From Acanthochlamys bracteata (lineage: Eukaryota; Streptophyta; Magnoliopsida; Pandanales; Velloziaceae), in contig CM034134.1 of NCBI GenBank assembly GCA_019914995.1, forward strand, positions 8,254,463 through 8,318,462: a DNA stretch of 64,000 bases. The letters run 5' to 3'. Both the position numbers and the translations under genes were made by a program. The notes below the pieces were generated by a model that was not told the DNA's origin, did not search any database, and worked only from the letters and a program-made list of their open reading frames with translations. How positions within the stretch are numbered: position 1 is the first letter of the stretch; each line of letters starts with the position of its first letter. Below, piece after piece: positions 50,935 to 62,065 of this stretch.

Positions 50935-51700
50935 TGCACCAAGTCCCCAATTTTTCACACATCAATTAATACATCCAACTCACATAAAACCCACACAAAT
51001 ATTCCCCAAACAAAATCTCAGAAAACCAAAAGCTAAACATTTTACAGTCACAATGATAGTAATTAATTAACATAGCTTACAGAAAGATCGAACATTTCAT
51101 GCTAAAATCAGTTTATCCAAGTCACAGTTTCAAATTGCTGAAAACAAACATACAAAATCAGCTGAAAAATCTATCAGAAGTTCAACTGAAACACATCCAG
51201 CCACAATTCCAACAGAAGCAAAAGAGAGAAAAATTTTAAAATAGCATTTCGAAGGGAAAAAAAGACTCAAATCTCACAGCAATAACCCTAAAACAGAGAT
51301 CAGCAAAGCCCAACTCAAGATTTCCACAAACACACAAACAAGAAACATAAACAACTCCAATCATCAACCGAAAAACATAGAAAGAAATACCCAGTAAGTA
51401 AGAGATCGCATTTTCTAGTTTGTATAACTCGAATAAACAAAGATCCGCAAAACCCAAATCACAGATTTCCTCAAAAACACAAGAAACAGAAACAACTACA
51501 ATCAACAACCAATAAAATAATAAATAAAAAAGATCACCAAATATTTGTGAAAAGGAAAACATTTTGAGATATACCGCTGACAGATCTCTGATCTCTGAGC
51601 TAATCTGTAGTTTCAATTCAATCGAATGACACTTATTTTTTCTGGTGAGAAATCGGATTGGATTGAAGTTTGTTTGCTGAAAAAGAGAGAAGAGAAAAGA
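50935..51700 (-). other. Probable 5' UTR intron and leader of the PYE-like gene
   Basis: A GTGCAG acceptor lies 17 bases before the PYE-like ATG, which implies an upstream non-coding exon. The region 51550-51700 has the composition of a plant leader. A 169-codon open frame on the minus strand (51745-51236) lies here. It is hydrophobic and explained by the A-rich intron and its tandem duplication, so I do not call it a gene. Confidence 0.5.
51291..51540. repeat. Two-copy degenerate tandem duplication
   Basis: The segment from AAACAGAGATCAGCAAAGCC recurs about 144 bases later as AAACAAAGATCCGCAAAACC. Both are followed by matching CAGATTTCC/AGATTTCC, AACAACT-CAATCA-CAACC and AAAAA blocks. The duplication lies in the probable 5' UTR intron of the PYE-like gene. 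Confidence 0.65.
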
Positions 51701-52049
51701 TGAAAAAGGCACGCGTGGGCGTGTGCTGAACACTTCCATTCTCATTGCCCTCTTGCCTGGAAATCATGCTGACGCGTGGCTTCCCAAATAATGTTCACAC
51801 AATTACGAATTACGAAAATAACCCTTACACTCTGTTTTGGCTAATAAAAACATTATATTATTTTGTTTCAATATAAGAGAAAGAATAGTGTGAAGAAAAC
51901 TTTGACATGTTCCTTTTTTCTTTCGAGAATTGGGATCTTTTCTTTGATAAGTTTTATAAAATTAAATCTGCTTATTTGATGAATTTTGTAAATACCTCCC
52001 TGTGGTGAATAGGTATTCATTTAGTTTAAATTAGATATCACTATTAATT

Positions 52050-52265
52050 TAGAGGCCATTTAACAAACACCTTTTCAAAAATAATTTTTAAATTTTTTAT
52101 TTTATATTTAAAAAATTTATTTAAAACTTTTTATTCATAATAAGATTTTTTTATTACTTTATTTTATTATTTTTTAAGATAAAAATAATAATGCTTATAA
52201 TCAAAATAAATAAAAATATATTTTATTTAAAAAAATTTATTTTATAAGTTCTTCCAAACGATTTC
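52050..52265. repeat. Dispersed AT-rich repeat, copy
   Basis: This AT-rich block lies between CATTTAACAAACACCTTTTC and TTTATAAGTTCTTCCAAACG. It has the core motifs of the dispersed family and lies in the spacer upstream of the PYE-like gene. Confidence 0.4.
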
Positions 52266-53092
52266 TTAATTGATTGATGAATGAAATAACTTAAAGTCGG
52301 GCGCATAAAAACATAACCTTAGATGAATTTTTTTACTTAAATAATAATATATCAATAGCTAAAATCGCTATACTAAAAGCTCAACCTATAATCTCTTATG
52401 AGAAAAACTTTTATTTATTTTGTTAGAAAAAATTAATTTATATATGCACTAGAAAAAAAATTGTCCACTTAATAATGACCTATGAAAAAAAAAGGTGAAA
52501 GGGCAGTTCGGTCAAATAAATATATTTCCACTGTAGACACTGGTGACCGGTATGGTAGGCACACACCACGCACGAGAATCTCTATCGTTAGGCGCATGGT
52601 GCACACGTTCGTATAGGCCCAATAAATATAGCCCATTACAATTTTTGCACGTGCAGTCACGCGACAGACTGCACTTGCTTATTCCAGCTATGTACCTGTA
52701 GCAGAATCATCTCATATTTGTTTGTAATGTATTACAACAAACTGAGAGAACATTGTCAGTAAGCTTAACAGAAACAAAAAAAAACTTTCCGGTGAGAGTT
52801 TGAACTATACAAACGACATACATTTAGTTGGCTGAGCATCTGAGCTTGAACGGTGGAGCATCTTCGAGGTACCGCTGCTCAGACACTGTTGCCTGAAATA
52901 TGTATATGAATTTGCGTATGCAACTCATTCCATAAACCGTTTTTTCGGAATGACTAGAAGAAAAGGTTGGATTTGGTTTTTAATATGAATAATGAAAGAT
53001 AATACGAACAGGAAATCAATGTGTAGCCAGTTACCTGAAAGACCAGGGATCTTGCTGTTGATGCTATTTACCAACTTAGGGAAAATTTTCAG

Positions 53093-55750
53093 CTAATCAG
53101 AGGGTTTTATCATCTCCTGCAAAAAGATAGGTTTGCATGGTAATTTTCACTCTTCTTCCATCATCAAGTTTATACAGACATGTATAGCACTTGGTTATAC
53201 AGATAACTAAATCTATCACGGACCTTATAACATTTTCGTACAAGCTGCGTTCATAAGAATTTACTGTGTCTTTATCTAACGAGACAACATTAACATAAAA
53301 ACAAGTAAAATGGTTAACTAAGACATCACCTCAGCTGTGAGTTTAGGTTGTCCTAGAAGTCTTGCAAATGATGTGTGAAGCATAACAGAGTCATACTGCA
53401 AGTAAAGAAAGATCTCATTAGCACAAACTCACAGCTGTAAACCTTACAAACACTATCTGTTACTTCTAGCAGTCCTTTAGCCAAACACCAATTTGCAGCT
53501 AGAGTAAGATCCATCATCTTATCTACAGAATGCTCAGTTGATTAAATACTTACCAGTTACTTGCTGTTCAGGTGCATGTGGAAGGGCACTTTTCAACTTC
53601 TCCTGAATAACTAGGGCATCTGTACCTGACACCATCTGTTTCGAGGAAGACAGACAAGATGAAAAGCAAATCAACAAGCCAATGAAGTGAGGGATAATAA
53701 TACGGCGCAACTATGGTTATATTACTCCAAAACAGAAAAAGATACATGATCTTGTGGCAATCATTTATAAGTCAATAGGCCACAAACATGTTTGTAAACG
53801 AATCTTGCAATCATATTAGAAATTGGAATTTATAAATGATTCTCAATGTAAAGCAGATCAAGCTGCATCAACACAGCACTTTAACCACCATCGCAGTACT
53901 TCATGTAAAACTGTACCCATACGCTCTTCAAGTGAAAGAGTTGCACACATCAAAAAACACGCAAAAAAAAAGGGGAGGGAATAAAAATAATACAATGAAC
54001 CTGCCAGCATCCCAGAAGTACAACAGTTGAAGTCAATACTACTCTATCCAACACAATATTCAGGGTAGAAATGGTTGCTGCAACTGCTTCGACAGCATTT
54101 GCCTCAGCTTCAAATCTCACCAAAAGAGAAGGGAGCCATCAATACATTAATATGATGCTTAACATTCGATTAGGGGAGCAAGACGTACAACTTAAGTACC
54201 TCATTTGCATTTGCAATGATAGGATTCAGACGATGGGAAGCATGAAACATGCTGAAGTGATAAATGCTGCTATTCTGAAACCAGATAGCTGAGAACAAAA
54301 AGTAAAATCATTCTAATTAGTTACCAAGTAGATAGTTGCAGTTTGTACTATGATTGACTGTAACTGTAAAGCTCCAGCCTCTAGTATAAATGTTAACAGT
54401 GTAATATATGAATAAACTTCATAGCCAAAGCTCTTCAAATCAATATAGGCAAGTTAAACAATTTAAGCGAATCTTTAATATACGGTTACTGCAAAAATCC
54501 TAATGATTAACAGTCAGCCTATTTCCAATCCTATCTCTAGATTGGACTCACAACTCAAATAAGTTTGTTGGATACAAAGAAGTGTAATATAGCAATCCTT
54601 CAAGATTATCTCAGTGTAAAGAAGCCTTAACTAATATGTTTCACTGCTTGTGCATGTAACTACTGATATATGTATCAAAATCCTCATAACAGAAACACGC
54701 AACACACGGTTTGTTTATTTTGTCCACTATATTCTTTTCTTGGAATATGGATTATGTGTAATCACAGGGTCTTACAGCAGCAACTAGGAGCAAACAGCCT
54801 GTTACAAAAATATAAATAAAAATCTAGTAGAATTGTTATACTATCATTCAACTGAAGGATATGAGAACTTTTAGAGATCTGCTCCATAGTTAGTAAAAAT
54901 TACAGATTAAAACCTAGGGCACCCTAAGAAGCTAGAGGTTTGTTGGCAGAGTATTCAGTACGACTACCTTTTTCGAAATAGGGAAGAAAGAGTTTCTCTC
55001 ATAGCTTGACTGAAATAAGTCTGATGGGGGATTAGAAAGGCAAAACAATGTTTTTTCCTTATATTCTATTAGGGGCAGCACATCACACTTCCAAAATAAT
55101 GGTTAAACATATGACAGAATATTAAATTTGGTACAATAAAAGACAAAGTATTATCACAAGAATAAACATTCTTACACTAAAGAGTAACACTCGTGATAGT
55201 ATCTACATCACTAAACTTAGAAAACATCATAACATTCACATATACTTAGTAGTATATGTATATTTATGAACTTCTGCAAAACACTACCTCAGCGGTAATT
55301 AGATTACTTCATGAACTGGAGCACTTATGAAATCGGTCCCGAGAACTCTCTTCTCAAGTACAACACAATTGCTCACCGGAGGATTCGCAGCCTACCTACC
55401 AAAACCATACCACATTTCAATCTCCAAATTACAAAATTTCTAAGTACAAAATCCAACACAAACAATCCCCGTCCCTTCAACTTCTGAAGTAAACCCCAAA
55501 ATTAAATCCAACATGTCATTTTTTCCCCCCTAAGAAAGCACAAATCTTCCTTAAATTTTCATAAAATCTAGAAACAATAGCAAAATTGACCTAAAACATT
55601 TTTGGAAAGGGAAAAGGAAAGCTTGAACCTTGAGCATTGGAACAACAACACAAACACCGAATCGAAGAGATCGTTGAGTGATAGAGACTGAGACGTTTCT
55701 CCTCCTTCAAAAAAAGCTAATCCCTTCTCGTCCAGATCCCGGGACATCAT
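53093..55750 (-). CDS. Uncharacterised small protein, six coding exons, in-frame TAG near the C-terminus
   Basis: I do not recognise this family. Exons with clean GT-AG sites, all in phase 0, can be placed at 55750-55658 (MMSRDLDEKGLAFFEGGETS, SLSLNDLFDS), 54274-54200 (SIYHFSMFHASHRLNPIIAN), 54102-54001 (VEAVAATISTLNIVLDRVVL), 53635-53561 (DALVIQEKLKSALPHAPEQQ), 53395-53330 (YDSVMLHTSFARLLGQPKLT) and 53116-53035. The frame stops at TAG (53095-53093) after EMIKPSD, giving about 144 residues. The same frame stays protein-like past the stop (LKIFPKLVNSINSKIPGLSG) into an exon starting at 52892 and ending at a TGA near 52879. The helix-rich composition suggests a coiled or bundle protein. Some exon choices are uncertain, especially exons 1-3. 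The gene shares its 5' region with the HAD gene. Confidence 0.45.
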
Positions 55751-56201
55751 ATCATACAAACTCGACCGTTGAACTTCAGCTGATTCTTCCCCACATGCTT
55801 ACCATTTCTTACCATCAAGAAAAATTCCAAAATAATTTAAAAAACTGTAAAAGAATCACTGAAAAAAAAATCTTTTCAGCATGATCGAGAGGTGAAGCAG
55901 TTGATGAGTTATTCATTCTAACTGAACACGATGGTGAAGAGTATGGCTGATGAGATCCAAACGATCGCTGCTGCTGCAGGTCTTTCTGGCGTTCGCGCCA
56001 TTGGTCTTTTATCTTCTTCCTCATCAAGTGTAACCAACTGTTCTTCGATTTTCGAAAACAAATGTAAAAGGCCTTATATGAAAAAATTGTAGTTAAATAA
56101 AAAGTTAGCTGTACTTCAATGCAAAATAAATATTTTCGACGAGGACCTTGAGTTTTGGTATATGCATATATTAATTAGATTGAAACTAGTCTGTGAGAAA
56201 A
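55751..56201. promoter_or_regulatory. Divergent intergenic region between two genes
   Basis: Only about 450 bases separate the start codons of the uncharacterised minus-strand gene and the plus-strand HAD gene. This suggests a shared or bidirectional promoter. A minus-strand open frame (56021 downwards, RKKIKDQWRERQKDLQQQRS) overlaps it and could be an upstream ORF or chance. No TATA box is convincing. Confidence 0.5.
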
Positions 56202-59119
56202 ATGGAAGCTCGTTGCTTGCCGCCGGTGAGATCTATGTCTCTCTTCCGTGGTGGCGCCGCCGTTCCCTTCCCCGTTCGTACGTTTTCTGGTATGGATTAG
56301 CGTAACCACACCTTAAATATTGTAACTTTATTGTTTGATGAAAAGGAAATTTTGTTGCTGTTGTTATTCTTGTTATTGTTGCTGCTGCTATTGTTACTTT
56401 TGTTGTGTGACGGGGAAGGTTAGAAGACTAGGGTGAGTTTCTGGTAACATGGGCATTTAGTTTGTTGTGATTTACCGGTGTCCAATTCAAATACTGAAAC
56501 TTTGTTGTTGTTGTTGTTGTTGTCGTTGTTATTGTTGTTGTTCTGGGATGGGGAAGGTTAGGTGAGCTTCTGCTAACATGGGCATTTGGTTTTGTTATGA
56601 TTTAGCTAACTCTCCTTCAAAGATTGAAGCTTTTTGTTGTTGTTGTTGTTGCAACTGCTGCTGTTCTGTGATGGAGCAGGTTAGAATAATTGGCTTGAGC
56701 TATAAACATAAGGGCATTTGAATTGTTGTTCTTGTTGTTGTGTGACAGTGAAGATTAGAGGAGATTTGTTTGTTGTTGTTTTGACTCAGGTGTAAAACCG
56801 AGAGCATATGATGGCTTGCTGCTGGATGCAGCAGGAACTTTGTTGCAGTTGGCAGCACCAGTCGAGGAGACATATGCTGCAATCGGCAAGAAATTTGGTG
56901 ATCTTTTCAACACAATTTCATACAATTAGTTACTAGTTATCTACCTGCAGTTTCTTCTCGTCAAATGAACTCAAAGACTGGTTATTTCAGTTTCTGTTGG
57001 TGTAGTCGTAACTCAAAAGATAAGGTTACCGTAACTGTGGCGTGAATCATATTACAAAATCGCAAAGGTTGTATTTAAATCAACAATATTATTGATCATG
57101 TTTATGTCTTCGCAATGATCAGTAGACTGTAGTAGTAGATAGTAGATGATGCTCATTTGTATTAGTTTCTGAATTTTGATTGTTACAGAAATATGTTTCC
57201 CAAGTTGGTTTTAGTAGATAGATAGTTCTGTTGGTTTCTGAATTCTGGTTGTCACTAAAATATATTCCACAATCCCTGCTTTATACACTGGAATTGGTAT
57301 TGGAAAGCATACATTTGTTGTTTCCAAACATTTGCGATTCCTCTCCCTCTCTGTTGGTTTTTAAAGACTTCTTTTGTGCCTATTTAGATTAATCTCCTAT
57401 AAGTATCATGAGAAAAATATTTTCTTTTTCATGTTTCCATGAGGAAAGAGTTGTGCATCACAAACGTTTATCAATGTGCTTGGTGTGGATTTTTGTATGA
57501 TACTTTTTCTTCTCAGCAAGTTAATTTTCGTTGTAAAACATGATTTTTTGTTATCTTTCAAGGGTTGAGTGCTACTGCAAGCGATATTAAACAGGGATTC
57601 AGGAGAGCTTTCGCTGAACCATGGCCTGAGAAACTACGTTATCAGGTCCTTTTCCTATCGATGGCATGATAGATCACATCTGAAATTAGTATGTTTCTCT
57701 GTAGGTAATTGCTTCTGGTGACAGGGTGATGGTCGCCCATTTTGGAGAGTCATGGTTTCGAAGGCTACAGGTTGCAGTAGGGATGACTACTTTGAAGCTG
57801 TTTATGAAGTAAGAAATACCTCAAATCATTTTCTATCTTGTCAGAAGTCTGATTGTCGATCCATAAACATCTAGAAATTGATATCCCATTCAAGTAGAAT
57901 TTTTGAATAAGTAAGACAGATTTTAATTTGGCATCATACGAGAAAAATGCATTTCGCTATTAGCTGTCTCAGTGCTCTAAGTTTACCTAATTATGTCTTG
58001 GTTACACGTATCAGCATTATGCAAATGGTGATGCATGGAATTTACCAGCTGGAGCGTATGAAGGATTGAATCTCTTAAAAGATGCCGGAGGTTATTCCTT
58101 CCAAGTACTTTTCCATTTTCTATGTATTACTGCTGATATGGCTTCTTATGAAACTACATAGGATCTTGATTAACTTGTTACTTATTCTAGCAGTTAAGTT
58201 GGCAGTTGTCTCAAATTTCGACACACGTTTAAGAAAGCTACTGAAGGATCTCAATGTGGCTCATATGTAAGTGCACTGCTGCTTATCCATTTTTCCTTCG
58301 ATCATTCTCTGTTGAGTTAATGGTTGAATGTAGTTATAGTTGAGGTTACGTTTTGCAAAGAATTTGCATTCTGCTCCTATGGAATTTTATCATGTCGTTC
58401 TAACTAAATTTTAGCATGATCATTTAAACCACATAGGTCAGCAAAGACCCGCTTTCTTATCATTGTCGCTCTAAGATCTCTTGTTCAGCTCTTTCTAGCT
58501 AACAGGATTTCCTTCAAAGTTTCTGTTGATTGATACCACTTCTGCACTTGGAATATTGACTTATTGAGTATTTAATTTGTTCAACTGTCCTATGTATGAT
58601 TATGTGCATTCAGTTGTAAGAATTTGACTTGTTCTTGTTAATCAGGTTTGATGCCATAATAGTGTCCTCAGAGGTTGGACATGAAAAGCCAGATATCAGA
58701 ATCTTCAAAGCTGCTTTAGGTATGGCGATCATCGCAACCAATCACTTGCACAGATCAATCAAATTATACCGATTCTGTAACAGTCTCATACTGCCTATGC
58801 ATATCAAAGAACCTTGTAAATCAGCTATATCAAATATATGCGTCTTCTTAACTATTCCAAACTCTGACAGATCAGATTGGTGTGGAGGCGAGCAAAGCTG
58901 TTCACATTGGGGATGATGAGAAGGCAGACAAGTATGGAGCCAATGCTGCTGGAATCGATTGCTGGTAAGTTCTTGCATTTTAAGTAGTTACCGTAGTCCC
59001 TATTAATTTCTCAGCTCAGGTGAAAACATAAGTAAGCGTTTTGTTACAGGCTTTGGGGTACTGGTGTGACTACTTTTACTGAAATATGCGACCGAGTTCT
59101 TGTTCCAGATTCACGTTGA
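56202..59119 (+). CDS. HAD-like hydrolase (HDHD3-type)
   Basis: This is a member of the haloacid dehalogenase superfamily, probably a small-molecule phosphatase of unknown substrate. Nine exons were placed: 56202-56289, 56790-56897, 57563-57645, 57725-57808, 58015-58090, 58194-58266, 58646-58719, 58871-58964 and 59050-59119. They total 750 nt, 249 residues, with all phases consistent. Motif I is LLLDAAGTL with the nucleophile at Asp42; residue 44, usually Asp in phosphatases, is Ala, as in dehalogenase-like members. Motif II is VVSNFD (Ser153), motif III Lys185 in HEKPD, and motif IV GDDEKAD (Asp210, Asp211). A helical cap lies between ([26 protein letters not shown]). The N-terminal 30 residues are basic, with no acidic residue after Glu2 ([20 protein letters not shown]), and could be an organelle targeting peptide. 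Intron 1 carries a minisatellite. Confidence 0.93.
56309..56762. repeat. Degenerate tandem repeat (minisatellite) in HAD intron 1
   Basis: A unit of about 95-150 bases recurs three times, with partial copies at the ends. Each has a TTGTTGTTG run, then GATGGGGAAGGTTAG or similar, then GCTAACATGGGCATTTGGTT, and in copies 1 and 2 CTTCAAAGATTGAAGC or a close variant. The array ends just before exon 2. Confidence 0.75.
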
Positions 59120-59797
59120 AGGAAACAAAATCTACGACAAAGAATTTAAAACTGAAGGGGATCAAAACCTTTTGTTAGAATTCAAACAAATTTCTATTAC
59201 AAGTTATTCATAGATGGATTTGTTGCTCTATGTACTTGTAGCTGTTACAGCTTTCTGGAATTTCTCATGTAAATTAAATTCTTGTGATACTTATTTCAAG
59301 TTGGCGTGTTCGTGAATACAAAATAGGGGTAATTTTAAAACGACCTGAAGTCATCTGCAAAATTCAGTCACCGGTTTGTTATTTTACAATAAACACATGT
59401 TTTAATTATAAATAATTTTAATATTTTCTTCATTTTTTAAATTCTGCTGTTTGTATATATTTCAGTTATTATTTCTAATTTTTATATAATTATCTTATGA
59501 AATTTGAATGTTAAATTTTATTTTTATCAAATTTTATTTTATATATTTAAATTATTATTTATTTTAGTTCAATAAAATTTTACTTTCTATCAAGTTTAAT
59601 TTTATAAAATTTATTTCATGTAACTAAAATGCGCCTCTTGAATTCTATGATCCTTTGTGGGAAGTTACAGCAATCTCAGGGCCTTTCTTGAACTCGCTAG
59701 AAGAGGTTCTTTTGAACCGCGCGTGAAAACTACGCCGCCCGAAAAAAGAAAAGTTTTAATTCTTTTTCGAAGTTTTTTGTGAAGAATTATTTTGAAG
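59120..59797. other. Spacer between the HAD and MOG1 genes
   Basis: The 3' UTR of the HAD gene ends within the first 200 bases. An AT-rich middle with a block resembling the dispersed repeat follows, then a short balanced promoter for the MOG1 gene (GAACCGCGCGTGAAAACTAC). No gene seen. Confidence 0.5.
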
Positions 59798-62065
59798 ATG
59801 GCAGGAGACGATTGTGTTGATCGGGCTCTGTTCGGTGGTGCGATTTCAAGTTGTTTCCCTTTGAGATTTCAGGTACCTCTTTTTTTTTCTATACATTCCT
59901 GAAGTGGATAGATTGCTGTACATTGTTTTTCACTAAAACATCGAAAGGTTTTTACATATTTCAATCTTAGTGGTGGATTATATTCATTGTCTACATAATT
60001 GTTCAATCTTTTGCAGAATTAACAAAAATAAATTGCTCCTTTTTTTCCCTTTACAGCAGTGTAGAATTATTTTGCAACGTTAGTAGTGGAATTAACAGAA
60101 AAAAGTGTTTCTTTGTACAGGATGTAAGTGATATCCGGGAAGTCCCTGATCATCAGGTAATCTCTTCGCATGTAACTAATGCTCTTTCATGAACAATATT
60201 TTAATTCAAGTTTTTGTAAGGAATTGAGCTTCTATAATAAAAAAATTTGGGAAGTTTTCTATCATTTCTAGCTGTGTTTGTAGGATTTGAGTCGAACAAG
60301 TTAAGCAGTTAATAGACTTCTATCAGAGCAAAAAGTTTTCGATAACATGGATTTGGAAGAAAGTAGAAGAGAGTGAGTGCTTTATGTGAGGGGTAGTATA
60401 AACTTGATTGGCATCTGAATATTATTATGTCTTCCTTAAATGCTTGTAGGAGGTCTTTGCGGATCCAAGTCGTGATGAGAGCATTATATTTGAGCTGCTA
60501 GACTTTAAACAGGAGGTAGAAGATAATGGGAGTGCAGTATGGTTTCTGCGGGATCTTGCCACTGAACAAGATGCAGAAGAAAACATGGTATGAGTTCGAT
60601 TTAACTTTTTATAAGTTTTGTGTTTCTAAACTTTTGTATTGGTGTGCTTTTGCTTTTGTTGTGTAGGATGCTGTAATTCTTCTGCTGTGTGTATTATGAG
60701 TTGCTCCATTTATGGTTAATCTCTGTCCAATAGTTTATGCATGTTGGATCTCATGTAGAACACTTTGTGAAGTTATCCTTGAGCTTTTCCATGAGGAGCT
60801 TAGTTTTAGACATTGGTGATTAGTTTGGATAAGGGAGAATGATTCTGAGTATGAATTTGTTGGTATTGACGTTTGAGAGATTGTGGGCATTGTTATTTTC
60901 CCAATGATGTATGACACTGTGATTGTAGAATACTATCTTCCCGTCATGCTAAGAATAAGAATGAGGTGCGTGTATATGATAACACCAAGCTGGTTTCTGA
61001 GTTAGTGTACGCTTAAATTGTTAGATGAATAGGCAGACATCGACGCTGCTAATATATGACAAGTGATTGTGATGCACACCTTGGTATTCGTGGTTGGCAA
61101 ATTGTCTTCATGACTGTGAATCACTGTCTTTCCAATTAAACCTTGGATTTCCAAGGAAAGTTTCTATTATTGTATCCCATGAGACTTACTGTGATACCAT
61201 TTTGATTTGCCTAGTGATATTGGATTTTTAGGTACTAATGGAAATTCTTTAAGGATCAGCTTGGTGTTGTGTTGACATTTTTCACATTAATAGATACCTT
61301 CACAACCGTGTTCCCTTTTATCTATCTAGACACTTGAATTTGAATGTGGTCATCTGAAAGAATTGTACTTCTCCTGTGAAAGCTGACATATGAGCATGGT
61401 TCCCGATCAATTACAGGTACTCGAGCATTCGAGTGGCTCTGACATGTCCACTTTGCAGTACTGCAACACGCAAGTGGTAGTCTCAACAGCAGTTGGTCAG
61501 ATGGTAAGGCTTTATCGCGAACTTTCTGACACAATTATTTCACACCTTGTACGTGCTTGTAGAGTAACTTGCATAAGTTAAATATGACCTCGGTTTACTT
61601 CAAAATATTATGTATTTCTTAAAATTTTGTAAGGCAATATCAAAAGGAAGACAAGGGAGGGAAGCACAGAACATAGTTCGGGTACGATTTGTTCTAAGTT
61701 ACAATACAGATCTTAACCTCGAGTGCTTGTAACCATACTGTGGAATTTTCAGGTATATGTAGCCAATCTTCGTTTGAAAGAAGTTGGCACGGATGTACTG
61801 ATCACAGGATACGAACCTATCGTTATAAAGTAAGTTAAACATTTGGGATGACGTTTGATTATTGTTGTTGAACGCACAATGAGTTAACAAGACGATTTCT
61901 CATTGTGGTTTTAGCCCGTTGAGCGAAAGTGCACGGACAGTAGGAGCAGGGTTAGCTGTTCCTGCTACCCAATCCGGATGCCTTCCGATGGCTGAAGTTT
62001 TTAAACTCGCTGTATCAAGCTTCAAGGTCCATGACTGGAGTCTTTTCGGAACAGGATCTGCCTGA
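59798..62065 (+). CDS. MOG1: MOG1 / Ran guanine nucleotide release factor
   Basis: MOG1 binds the small GTPase Ran, promotes nucleotide release and supports nuclear transport. Seven exons were placed: 59798-59872, 60121-60156, 60450-60587, 61417-61503, 61634-61681, 61753-61829 and 61915-62065. They total 612 nt, 203 residues, with all phases consistent. The N-terminus MAGDDCVDRALFGGAISSCF carries the family's R-LFGGA motif. Then DVSDIREVPDHQEVFADPSR matches the conserved RPVPDNQEVF-type segment, and ESIIFELLDFKQEV follows. The second half has NLRLKEVGTDVLITGYEPI. The C-terminus is PMAEVFKLAVSSFKVHDWSL, then FGTGSA. Exon 2 is very short at 36 nt. The protein is slightly longer than human RANGRF (186). 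The first ATG lies in AAGATGGCA context. Confidence 0.93.

Noticed and set aside
51236-51745. 169-codon minus-strand open frame with hydrophobic runs
   Set aside because: It lies in the probable 5' UTR intron of the PYE-like gene, spans a tandem duplication and is explained by A-rich sequence read as Phe/Leu/Val codons.
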